NCBI GenBank assembly: GCA_029465975.1
Contig: CM055744.1
Span: 10,511,596-10,575,595 of the forward strand
DNA length: 64,000 nucleotides
Direction: 5' to 3'
Source: Dallia pectoralis
Taxonomy: Eukaryota; Chordata; Actinopteri; Esociformes; Umbridae
The notes beneath the pieces were generated by a model. The model did not search any database, was not told the origin of the DNA, and worked only from the letters and a program-made list of their open reading frames with translations. Position numbers and translations under genes: made by a program. Shown here one piece after another: positions 29,059 through 41,300 of this stretch. Positions within the stretch are counted from its first letter, which is position 1, and the number at the start of each line of letters is the position of its first letter.

Positions 29059-30062
29059 GAATCTGATCTGATGTGTTGCTTGTAGAGAGGCAGTGACATG
29101 TCACATTTCTTTCATAAATGTTCATTGTGGCATGCACTTTGTTCTAGTTAGGAGGTACACAGTTAAGACCAGCCTTGGTCAGTGTGTGAAGCATGCAGGC
29201 AGCTCTGAGCTATAAGTGAATCAATCACTGATGGCTGGATGATCAATGAGGTGAACTGATTTGTGCTGGGCGGCACGTGACGTGACACAGCCCAGAGGAC
29301 TGAAGGCCTCAGCGGAAACACATGCACATTTCATTCAGGTTCACTTTAATGACGTACAGCAAATGAGGAACTAGCCCGGTACCTCAAATGAAGGCCTGAT
29401 CACAAACAAACAATCTAGAAATTGCACTGTTTAGTCACCACCACCACCAACAGGAGATATGGAAGACCCAGCAGATATTTGCAGAATAGGAGTCCTGCAC
29501 TTCTTCACACAAGGACCGGTATATTTTGGCGAACCGAACCCGTTGCTTCACTGCCTGTAAACAGAGTTTTACAATCTTTATGTCCGACGGGTCCGGTAAA
29601 ATGTGTTTCACAGCAGCTCGTGAAGCTTGAGAGACAACATTGCTTTCCACTATTGCCTTGTAAAGTCATTCTCATGGAAGTGTTGCCATGGCAATGCTCC
29701 TGGTGGACTGTGGGTAATTACAACTTGATGAAGATACGTCTAGCATTTGTCTAGCATGTCTGTCAAGGTATTCATTCACAATGTTCACGAGCATCAACAT
29801 GTTGTGGAGCAGGTCCCAATAGTCCCGGTTTCCTCATCTTTCTCTCTAAATCCCCCTCCCTCTCTCCCTATACCCTCCATCTTCCTCGGCTCCATCTCTC
29901 CCTCTCCTCCCCCTTTTCCTCTGCTCCTGCTCTTCCTCTCTCCCTGTCCTCTCCTTCTCTCCCTTTCTCTTTCCTCCCTCTCCCTCCTGCCCCTCCCTCC
30001 CCCTTTCTCTTCCCTCCCTCCCCCTCTATCCCTCTCCCCCTTTCTCCTTCTCTCTTTCCCTT
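29059..30062. other. Intergenic; CT-rich tract 29835-30062, no gene seen
   Basis: The first 750 bp show nothing recognisable. The last part is a polypyrimidine-rich (CTCCCTCTCC-type) tract directly abutting the start of the 2.5 kb tandem duplication. Confidence 0.6.
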
Positions 30063-31387
30063 GTTGTTGTAGTTGCTGCCAGGCCTGTTGTGCCCTATCT
30101 AGCAGGCACAGTCTGTTAACCCACTCTATTCTGAGAGGACATGTTGGTTCGTCTGTGGCACCATATGTCACTGTGCTCATTGTCTGCCTGTATCTCTGTC
30201 TGCCTGTATGTCTGTCTGCCTGTATGTCTGTATGTATTTCTGCCTGCATGTATCTCTGTATGTCTGTATGCCTGTATGTCTGTCTGTAAGTATGCATGTA
30301 TGCCTGTCTGCCTGTCTGTCCCTGTGTCTGTTTATATCTGGGACTTTAGCTTTCATTCTCAGGACACAGAAACATGTTTTACAGGCTAATAGTTTCTACA
30401 TAATATACAGTCTCTCTCCCGCTCTCTACAGCAATTTCTAGTGACCAACAACTCTCCCTCTTTATGCTATTTCTTTTTGTCCAGCTATTCCTAATGACCA
30501 CTAAATCTGTCCAGCTATTCCTAATGACCACTAAATCTGTCCAGCTAGTTCTATTGACCACTAAATCTGTCCAGCTATTCCTATTGACCACTAAATCTGT
30601 CCAGCTATTCCTATTGACCACTAAATCTGTCCAGCTAGTTCTATTGACCACTAAATCTGTCCAGCTAGTTCTATTGACAACTAAATCTGTCCAGCTATTT
30701 CTAATGACCACTAAATCTGTCCAGCTAGTTCTATTGATTAATAACTTTTTATCTTGGTGTTGTTCAAAATAACCGACATAGGAAGCCAAGTTATTTTGTT
30801 ATGAAAGTAGCATTTATAGCAATGGCAGTGTAGAGAGATGTAGCTGTTGGTATGACATCAATATGACCTTTAGATTTTGGGTTTTGATGAGCGGAAAGTA
30901 GTTTCCTGTTTTTGTGCTTGTTTTTTGTTTTGTATCTAATGCACTGGCTATATTTTAAAACTAACCACAATGGTAGGTTATAGGGCTTAGACGCAAAGAG
31001 AAATAGAGAGGGCAAGAAGAGAAAAGAAATAGAGAGTGCAAGAAGAAGAGAGACATAGAGAGGGCAAGAAGAAGAGAGACATAGAGAGGGCAAGAAGAGG
31101 AGAGTAACAGAGGGCAAGAAGAGGATATTGGCGAAATAGAGAGGGCGATAAATAGAAGGTAAGAAGAGAGAATGAGATAAATAGAGAGGGTAAGAAGAAA
31201 GAAGGAGAGTAGAGAAATAAAGAGGACAAGAGAGAAACAGAGAAGGTAAGAGGAGGGAAGGGAGAAAGAGAAGGCTACAGAGGGAGAATATATTAACAGA
31301 AAGAGGAGAGTGACAGAACCATATAGAAAAAAGCTTAGACATAGCCTTCACCACTTCCCTTCCTGCTGTCTTTACCTCTCACCCACC

Positions 31388-31427
<40 letters not shown>

Positions 31428-32026
31428 TCTTTATTAAGTGCATTTTTATTTTCAGTGTTTATTTTTAATAAATCCTGTGAACGTTATTGCCAGCATTTGG
31501 TTTCTGCCGCAACACATCGATGGTTAGTATCTTGCAGTTTATACATGAATAAAAATACACTTAGGTTAGGTTTTGTTATTTTGCCTGTTTACCTAAATAT
31601 ATTCAAGTTACAGTTTAATAATGACTATGGTCTTAAAGTGAAGTCTCCACCTGAGGGTATTCACATTCAGATTACAGGAAAGGTCTCTAGTATGTGGCCC
31701 ACCATCTGTTTCACGGACAGGCGTGTGCGATTCATTTGTTGTTTCTTCATCAGTTAAGCAGGTAAAGGGTCTGGATATGATTCCAGGTGTGGCATTCACA
31801 TTTGGAATCTGTTGCTCCGAACCCACAACATGCAGTCAATAGAGCTCTCAATTCTAGTGAGACAGGATAACCTTAGGCTGCTAAACATCCCTCAGAGATA
31901 TCAGGAAGATCATGTGTGGGAACATCAACCTGTACCAGAATGATGGGAAGAAAAAGTCCAGAGAATATAACCTCTCGAATACAGAGTATATGGTCTCTCA
32001 TGCGCTCTCTCTCGCTCTAGATATTT

Positions 32027-32074
<48 letters not shown>

Positions 32075-32560
32075 CTAATTTGCCTAATATGTTGAAGGTC
32101 AAAACAAAACCTGAAGAAGTCCTGTGGAATCTGACACATTAACACATATCAGAACTTGACAGGTGTCCTTGTTAGGGGATCATCAGCGCACACACGCACG
32201 CACGCACACACACGCGTATTTATGTATGGCTGAGTGCATGTGTGTTTTTGTGTGTGTCTGTGTGTGTATTATCTGAGTGTTTTTGCAGAGAAGGAAAGCA
32301 GCTCAGGGTTGTCCTCACTCACTGTCAAAGCTAATGACTCCGCAGTCGAGAGCAGGAGAGTTGGAGAGTAAGAGATGTCTAAACATGAACAGAGATGACA
32401 TCTCTATTCTCTCTATTCTTTCTCTCTTCATTTCTCTCGGCCCCCCACCTGTCTCTCACCTTGTTCTGTGGGGTAGGCGGTTGGCTCTAGACCATCCTGT
32501 CAATTATTATTTTGTGGTGTAGGAGGTCGGCTCTAGACCATCCTATCAATGTGGGTAGGA
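30063..32560. repeat. Tandem duplication, copy 1 (2498 bp)
   Basis: Matches 32561-35054 base for base apart from a few differences. It contains a TGTCTGCCTGTATG-type repeat (30180-30330), a 30-bp minisatellite (30484-30735), a GA-rich tract (30990-31310), a (GT)n run (31393-31420) and a (TA)n run (32029-32071). No exon was recognised. It lies upstream of arhgap9. Confidence 0.95.
30484..30735. repeat. 30-bp minisatellite in duplication copy 1
   Basis: About 8-9 units of CTAAATCTGTCCAGCTATTC plus CTAATGACCA. The same array recurs at 32982-33233 in copy 2. Confidence 0.93.
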
Positions 32561-33885
32561 GTTGTTGTAGTTGCTGCCAGGCCTGTTGTGCCCTATCTAG
32601 CAGGCACAGTCTGTTAACCCACTCTATTCTGAGAGGACATGTTGGTTCGTCTGTGGCACCATATGTCACTGTGCTCATTGTCTGCCTGTATCTCTGTCTG
32701 CCTGTATGTCTGTCTGCCTGTATGTCTGTATGTATTTCTGCCTGCATGTATCTCTGTATGTCTGTATGCCTGTATGTCTGTCTGTAAGTATGCATGTATG
32801 CCTGTCTGCCTGTCTGTCCCTGTGTCTGTTTATATCTGGGACTTTAGCTTTCATTCTCAGGACACAGAAACATGTTTTACAGGCTAATAGTTTCTACATA
32901 ATATACAGTCTCTCTCCCGCTCTCTACAGCAATTTCTAGTGACCAACAACTCTCCCTCTTTATGCTATTTCTTTTTGTCCAGCTATTCCTAATGACCACT
33001 AAATCTGTCCAGCTATTCCTAATGACCACTAAATCTGTCCAGCTAGTTCTATTGACCACTAAATCTGTCCAGCTATTCCTATTGACCACTAAATCTGTCC
33101 AGCTATTCCTATTGACCACTAAATCTGTCCAGCTAGTTCTATTGACCACTAAATCTGTCCAGCTAGTTCTATTGACAACTAAATCTGTCCAGCTATTTCT
33201 AATGACCACTAAATCTGTCCAGCTAGTTCTATTGATTAATAACTTTTTATCTTGGTGTTGTTCAAAATAACCGACATAGGAAGCCAAGTTATTTTGTTAT
33301 GAAAGTAGCATTTATAGCAATGGCAGTGTAGAGAGATGTAGCTGTTGGTATGACATCAATATGACCTTTAGATTTTGGGTTTTGATGAGCGGAAAGTAGT
33401 TTCCTGTTTTTGTGCTTGTTTTTTGTTTTGTATCTAATGCACTGGCTATATTTTAAAACTAACCACAATGGTAGGTTATAGGGCTTAGACGCAAAGAGAA
33501 ATAGAGAGGGCAAGAAGAGAAAAGAAATAGAGAGTGCAAGAAGAAGAGAGACATAGAGAGGGCAAGAAGAAGAGAGACATAGAGAGGGCAAGAAGAGGAG
33601 TGTAACAGAGGGCAAGAAGAGGATATTGGCGAAATAGAGAGGGCGATAAATAGAAGGTAAGAAGAGAGAATGAGATAAATAGAGAGGGTAAGAAGAAAGA
33701 AGGAGAGTAGAGAAATAAAGAGGACAAGAGAGAAACAGAGAAGGTAAGAGGAGGGAAGGGAGAAAGAGAAGGCTACAGAGGGAGAATATATTAACAGAAA
33801 GAGGAGAGTGACAGAACCATATAGAAAAAAGCTTAGACATAGCCTTCACCACTTCCCTTCCTGCTGTCTTTACCTCTCACCCACC

Positions 33886-33925
<40 letters not shown>

Positions 33926-34524
33926 TCTTTATTAAGTGCATTTTTATTTTCAGTGTTTATTTTTAATAAATCCTGTGAACGTTATTGCCAGCATTTGGTT
34001 TCTGCCGCAACACATCGATGGTTAGTATCTTGCAGTTTATACATGAATAAAAATACACTTAGGTTAGGTTTTGTTATTTTGCCTGTTTACCTAAATATAT
34101 TCAAGTTACAGTTTAATAATGACTATGGTCTTAAAGTGAAGTCTCCACCTGAGGGTATTCACATTCAGATTACAGGAAAGGTCTCTAGTATGTGGCCCAC
34201 CATCTGTTTCACGGACAGGCGTGTGCGATTCATTTGTTGTTTCTTCATCAGTTAAGCAGGTAAAGGGTCTGGATATGATTCCAGGTGTGGCATTCACATT
34301 TGGAATCTGTTGCTCCGAACCCACAACATGCAGTCAATAGAGCTCTCAATTCTAGTGAGACAGGATAACCTTAGGCTGCTAAACATCCCTCAGAGATATC
34401 AGGAAGATCATGTGTGGGAACATCAACCTGTACCAGAATGATGGGAAGAAAAAGTCCAGAGAATATAACCTCTCGAATACAGAGTATATGGTCTCTCATG
34501 CGCTCTCTCTCGCTCTAGATATTT

Positions 34525-34568
<44 letters not shown>

Positions 34569-35054
34569 CTAATTTGCCTAATATGTTGAAGGTCAAAACA
34601 AAACCTGAAGAAGTCCTGTGGAATCTGACACATTAACACATATCAGAACTTGACAGGTGTCCTTGTTAGGGGATCATCAGCGCACACACGCACGCACGCA
34701 CACACACGCGTATTTATGTATGGCTGAGTGCATGTGTGTTTTTGTGTGTGTCTGTGTGTGTATTATCTGAGTGTTTTTGCAGAGAAGGAAAGCAGCTCAG
34801 GGTTGTCCTCACTCACTGTCAAAGCTAATGACTCCGCAGTCGAGAGCAGGAGAGTTGGAGAGTAAGAGATGTCTTAACATGAACAGAGATGACATCTCTA
34901 TTCTCTCTATTCTTTCTCTCTTCATTTCTCTCGGCCCCCCACCTGTCTCTCACCTTGTTCTGTGGGGTAGGCGGTTGGCTCTAGACCATCCTGTCAATTA
35001 TTATTTTGTGGTGTAGGAGGTCGGCTCTAGACCATCCTATCAATGTGGGTAGGA
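32561..35054. repeat. Tandem duplication, copy 2 (2494 bp)
   Basis: Second copy, 4 bp shorter because of the (TA)n run. I noticed only two substitutions (near 33601 and 34875). The inner junction reads GTGGGTAGGA|GTTGTTGTAG. Confidence 0.95.
32982..33233. repeat. 30-bp minisatellite in duplication copy 2
   Basis: Same units and the same variant order as the copy 1 array, so the array predates the duplication. Confidence 0.93.
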
Positions 35055-35365
35055 GGTGGGCTCTAGACCCCCAATCAGCCAGTCAGGTTCTCTTACATAA
35101 GTAACTTCAAATTGTTATCATAACCCATTTTTTCAGTGGTCATAATGCGTTGGCTCATCAGTGTATGCTAGCAGTACACTAATGATCTAACATATGGCCT
35201 TTTTGAATGAATAGAAACACTGCATGTTGTCTTTAACAATGGGCTCTGAGATTATAAGATTATCGAGATTATATAATTGAGATTACATCAATGGGTTTCA
35301 TTCTGTTATACTTACTTTCCGGTTTAAGTCCAAATTCAACTAGTATTCTTCTGTTTCTGTTCCAG

Positions 35366-38300
35366 AGCATGACGCTAGCCTGGCTCCAGTCACCGCCGGT
35401 ACACTGTGCCAGCATCACCAGTCCGCCAAACGTCTCCACCCATCACCTTGTACTCAGCACCATCCACTGAGACCAAGCCCAATCAGCCTGTAGCATCTAT
35501 CCACCATGCTGTCAGGCAGCTGGCGCCGTTCCCAGGTGGCCTCGCCCGTTGTTTCCTCCGTGTCCACCAGGGGGAGGACTACCAGTGTGGACAGTGTATC
35601 CAGTCGGGGGAGCTGTGCCAGTGTGAGCAGTGTCTCCACCAGGGGCAGCGGTGCCAGCGTGAGCAGCGGTGCCAGCGTGAGCAGCGGTGCCAGCATGCCC
35701 ATCGTGTGTGGCGTACCCAGGGGCACGGTCGTGCTGGAGGCCCAGTACAACTACCAGTACCGTGGAGCAGACGGGCGGCAGGTCTGCATCCGAGAGGGGG
35801 AACGGTTTGTTCTGCTCAAAAAGACAAACACTGACTGGTGGCAGGTAAGGACGACACGTGTGTATCGGTTGGCACGACCCAGGAAAACTGTTCACTGTGG
35901 TTAGGTTACCGGTGGATTATCTCCTAAATGGCTTTTTTTTACCCAGGTTCAGAGGATCGGTGCGGCCAGTAAGGCCAAGACCCTGTATGTTCCGGCAACC
36001 TACGTGGTAGAAGTGCCTATTGCCCCCCTGTCGTCTGTACGCCATCAACATATGAACAACAACATGTCCAAACCGGCCAACATGAGACTGCAGCCCAGTT
36101 CATCATTCTCACCCTATTCCGAAAGCCAGTACTCAGGTATAGGGGTGTCATATTGTGCGATGTGCGTGTGTGGGTCAGTGCATGCTTTTATGGTGAACAG
36201 CAACTGTTTGACTGCTGAGCTTCTGTTCCTCTTATAGACTATTATCTCTGAAGTATCGCGAAGCAATTTGTGCTAAATAATGAACAGTACCGACACATTC
36301 ATATGGACAATTCTTTCTCCTCTGTCCTCCTTTTTTAGTACCCAAATCCTTCTGTCGGTCCATGGAGGACATCAACTCTCACAGTGACTTCAGGGGGTTT
36401 AACTGCCACAGCCCAACCCCCAGTTTGGGTGGAGCCGGGGGCCGTGTCCCCACTATGCCCCTTCCTGCTATCCCTTCTTACATCTCTGGCTCCTCGTCCG
36501 GACATCTGATGGTCCCTGGAGGCACCCTGCCCATATCAGCAACCATCCCACGCTGTAAGACTTTAGTTATTTCACCATTAAACGGAGACTGACTTTAGAT
36601 TCAGAAGACCTTTGGTAGGGACTGTGCATTTGACTAATTAGGTTGCGTGGACACAGCATCTAACCATATTATAATCACAATATACCACAAACCCATATAA
36701 TATTAATTAGAATAGTAAAAGTGTCAGTTCAGCAAGCCTAGTTTATAGAAGTGAAATGGATTTTGTGAAATAGGAATCGGAGGACCTACCGGGAGTATCA
36801 AAGACCTTTAATGTGAATTGGACACTAACTTTGGGAATTTGGGTAATATTGGGATTGAAGAAACATTAGACAATATTGAGAGAAATTGTGAATTAATGCT
36901 AAATTATTCTGTGCTGCTCCAGGCAAGAGTTCCTGCAACCTGCCTCAGAACCCTTACGAGGAGATCGAGGATGAAGACACGGGTCTGGATGTGAGGCAAA
37001 GTAGGCGGAGCATGCCCAGCGGTGGTGTGGCCAAATCCTTTAGCCAATGGGATATGGCCAAGGACACCGGCAGACACAGTCAAGTGCAGGTAAGTGTCAC
37101 GAACTGCGAGAGGTATAGTGCAGGAAAGCCATATGCAGAGCCAGGTATCTGTTTAAACGACAGGTTTATTTTAACACAACATAAAACAAAACGTAAACCG
37201 CGAAAACACTTATACTCGCGTATACTCATTCAAACAACAACCACGACGCGTCATTCGTAACACGCACCTCTATATAACTCGTGAACTTCGAAATAATAAC
37301 CAACAATGTGAAAAGCAAACGCTCAACTTAAATACCCACCTAATTACACCCCTGATGATTTGTATGTATGATGATTTGTTTCCCATGACAACAGATTCAT
37401 TTTTATGAGGATTATGGTTAATGGATGTTTTGTTTTTCATGTAGATTTAGATTACCGGACATTGTTTTTCCTGAGGGGCATAAGGGAAAATAATTTGGAC
37501 TCTTGTCTTTCACCATCTTTTTGAGGGCCTTTCTCCTCGTGATTCTAAGCTTAGTTAGTAGGATTAGAGCAACTTCCATGTCACAAGCTTTTATTTTCCC
37601 TCAAAAACACATACACAAACATGTCGACTACACAAACTAACTACACAAATAAACACATTGGCAACCCTTAATCTAAATCTTAGTCTTGAACCCATAACTT
37701 AATTTTAAACTAACCTCAAACCTTTTAATTCTGGTTACAGCCAGTTTGTGCTGTTCTGTGTAGGGAGTTGTACGTGTTCTTGTGTGAGAACTTCAGTTTC
37801 TTGGCAATTTCTCACATGGAATAGCCTTCATTTCTGAGAACAAAAATAGACAAGTTTCAGAAGTTGTTTGTTTCAAGCCATTTTGATGCTGTAATCAAAC
37901 CCACATAGCTGATTCTCCAGATACTGAACTAGTCTACAGAAGGAAAGATTTATTGCTTCATTCAACTCTGATAAAATAACTGCATATAATGTCTAATTAA
38001 CATTTTAAAATTATTATCTTCAATTTGCAAACACAACATTTGAGTTGCTAATACTGGGTCTTTGAATGTATGTAGTTATTCTATTATATATATGTTGTTT
38101 CCATCTACAATAGTCTTTTACAACATACAGCAACTTACAAAAATAACAAGTCTAAGCTACACAGAACACAGAACACAGAACACAGAACACAGAACACAGA
38201 ACACAGAACACAGAACACAGAACACAGAACACAGAACACAGAACACAGAACACAGAACACAGAACACAGAACACAGAACACAGAACACAGAACACAGAAC

Positions 38301-41300
38301 ACAGAACACTCACCGACATGGCGGACACCACCCGTAACAATGAACAGCAACACTAGACAGAGGAGCAAACTTAAATACACATACTAATTGATAATTGAGA
38401 CCTGGTGTGAGTGATAAGAAGACAAATGACAGGAAGAGGGGATGTGTTCATCATGGTGAAAACTGGGAAACACGGGGTGAAAACATAGTGGCTTCAGCCA
38501 ACCGTGACAACTTGACATGAAGAAATCTTAATGAATCTGCAATAGCTAACCTCTAGTCCAGAACTGAACATGATCTCAGGTAAAACAACACACACAGATG
38601 TGGGTCACAACATATGATTAGAGTTAGTCAGGTAAAACAACACTCACACACACACAAGATAGAGGTCATGCCGCATAACGCATGGATGTAGTATATTGTG
38701 TCAGGTTACGAAACACACACACACACAGATGGAGGTCATTAGAGGACTTTTTGTCACGTAAAACAGCAGATGTGAAAACAGTGTGGGAAAAAAATTCATG
38801 ATGAGACCACAGGCATTTCCTTTTTGCCATACGGCAGGTATAGATACGGAAACACACATGCACAATTACACGTATCTTTGCAGGTGTGCATTCATGCACG
38901 GACACACACAAACACACACATCTGTATACACACGCTGACACACATACTACCTGCAAATATTTTTTTCTTACAATATATGTTATTCATTTTTATTCCATCT
39001 AGTTTTACAGATTTGTAAAAATTTTGTCTTTTTATGATTCTGTGAGGATTTTTTAATAGAAAAACGTAGTTTTCGATTAACTAAAGTTGTATGACATGTT
39101 TTAGGCTAGGGCTCATTGCCTGGTTACCCAGACCGCTTGTTACATTATGGATCTCAGTACCTTTCTGATACATACATGAATACACATTGTGTTGGACATG
39201 TAGATGCATCTCTGACATACTGGTGTGTAAACATGTGCACTACTGACATTATATAACATGTGCTCTTGTAGGAACATGATGCTTGTTCCCATGGGGGAAA
39301 ACGTGCATTTTGGGGTCAGGTTAAGGTCAAAACACAACTAGAGTTTGTGTTTTGTTATTTATTTACTAAAACAAGGAACATTTGACCTCATAAGAACATC
39401 TCCCCAGTCCCTATGAGGGAAAAAAGCAATTTCCGGATTAGGGGTTAGGTTGAGGACAGAAATTACATGCGGGGTTAGAATTAGTGTGCACCCATGTGTG
39501 TGTTAAACAGTATGAACTACACACCATAGAGATTGCATATTTCACTTTGCCACAGCTGTCATATAGGCGAAATGGTTTAAGGCAACAGAAACAAAGCTGC
39601 GTTGTACCCTGTTTCATTTGCTATAGCTTCAATGGGAAGACATGCAGTAGATGATTACAGTCACTTTAGCTCGATGACCTCACCGTCGCTTGGAAATTGA
39701 TGTTTTCTGTAAGACTCTACAAGCCCAGTTCTGCTATCCTAACTAAATGGGGGTGAATTAGTTCTGTTTTTCCACTCGTTCTATTTCAGTTTTTCTCTGT
39801 TTCTGTGGTTCTTGCTCAAATAATGACTGTTTTCTGTTGAAGCCACATCCTCTGCTGTTTGAGTGCCCACTGATGTTTTTCACACAGACACAGAGCACAC
39901 GCATCCCCTGACCTTGTGTAACATGTTTCCTCTCACTCTGGCCTCCAGGTGTCTCCCCAGTCCTACATCTCCCAGAAGTCTCTGCTGGAGTCTCCTCTCT
40001 ACTCTGCCTTGCACCAGGTGAAGAGGAGGAGCCAAGGAGAAGCCCCCTCCCCCACACCTGGCCAGCAACCCCTTCAGGTGATAACTGTTTGTTAAACTGT
40101 TTGTGTTTTAACATTTAAATCTTAAAAATGCATTAACAGTCTTAACTGTCTGGGTATTAATTATTATTATCTATTTTTTAATTCATATTGAGAGCAGTAC
40201 TTAGTATATATATGGGAGCAGTACTTAGTATATACTGGACTCATGTGTATTGGTATTCTCCAGGTGCTGGACCTATGGGAGCAGTACTTAGTATATACTG
40301 GACTCATGTGTATTGGTATTCTCCAGGTGCTGGACCTATGGGAACAGTACTTAGTATATACTGGACTCATGTGTATTGGTATTCTCCAGGTGCTGGACCT
40401 ATGGGAGCAGTACTTAGTATATACTGGACTCATGTGTATTGGTATTCTCCAGGTGCTGGACCTATGGGAACAGTACTTAGTATATACTGGACTCATGTGT
40501 ATTGGTATTCTCCAGGTGCTGGACCTATGGGAACAGTACTTAGTATATACTGGACTCATGTGTATTGGTATTCTCCAGGTGCTGGACCTATGGGAACAGT
40601 ACTTAGTATATACTGGACTCATGTGTATTGGTATTCTCCAGGTGCTGGACCTATGGGAACAGTACTTAGTATATACTGGACTCATGTGTATTGGTATTCT
40701 CCAGGTGCTGGACCTATGGGAGCAGTACTTAGTATATACTGGACTCAGTACTCCAGGTGCTGGACCTATGGGAACAGTATATACTGGACTCATGTGTATT
40801 GGTATTCTCCAGGTGCTGGACCTATGGGAGCAGTACTTAGTATGTACTGGACTCATGTGTATTGGTATTCTCCAGGGGCTGGACCTATGGGAGCAGTACT
40901 TAGTATATACTGGACTCATGTGTATTGGTATTCTCCAGGTGCTGGACCTATGGGAGCAGTACTTAGTATATACTGGACTCATGTGTATTGGTATTCTCCA
41001 GGTGCTGGACCTATGGGAGCAGTACTTAGTATATACTGGACTCATGTGTATTGGTATTCTCCAGGTGCTGGACCTATGGGAACAGTACTTAGTATATACT
41101 GGACTCATGTGTATTGGTATTCTCCAGGTGCTGGACCTATGGGAACAGTACTTAGTATATACTGGACTCATGTGTATTGGTATTCTCCAGGTGCTGGACC
41201 TATGGGAGCAGTACTTAGTATGTACTGGACTCATGTGTATTGGTATTCTCCAGGGGCTGGACCTATGGGAGCAGTACTTAGTATATACTGGACTCATGTG

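Noticed and set aside
29422..29754. 110-codon plus-strand ORF
   Set aside because: Low-complexity start, no domain or homology that I can name; likely chance.
17375..35365. DDIT3, another known neighbour of MARS1 in human
   Set aside because: No bZIP-type coding exon could be recognised in this interval on either strand.
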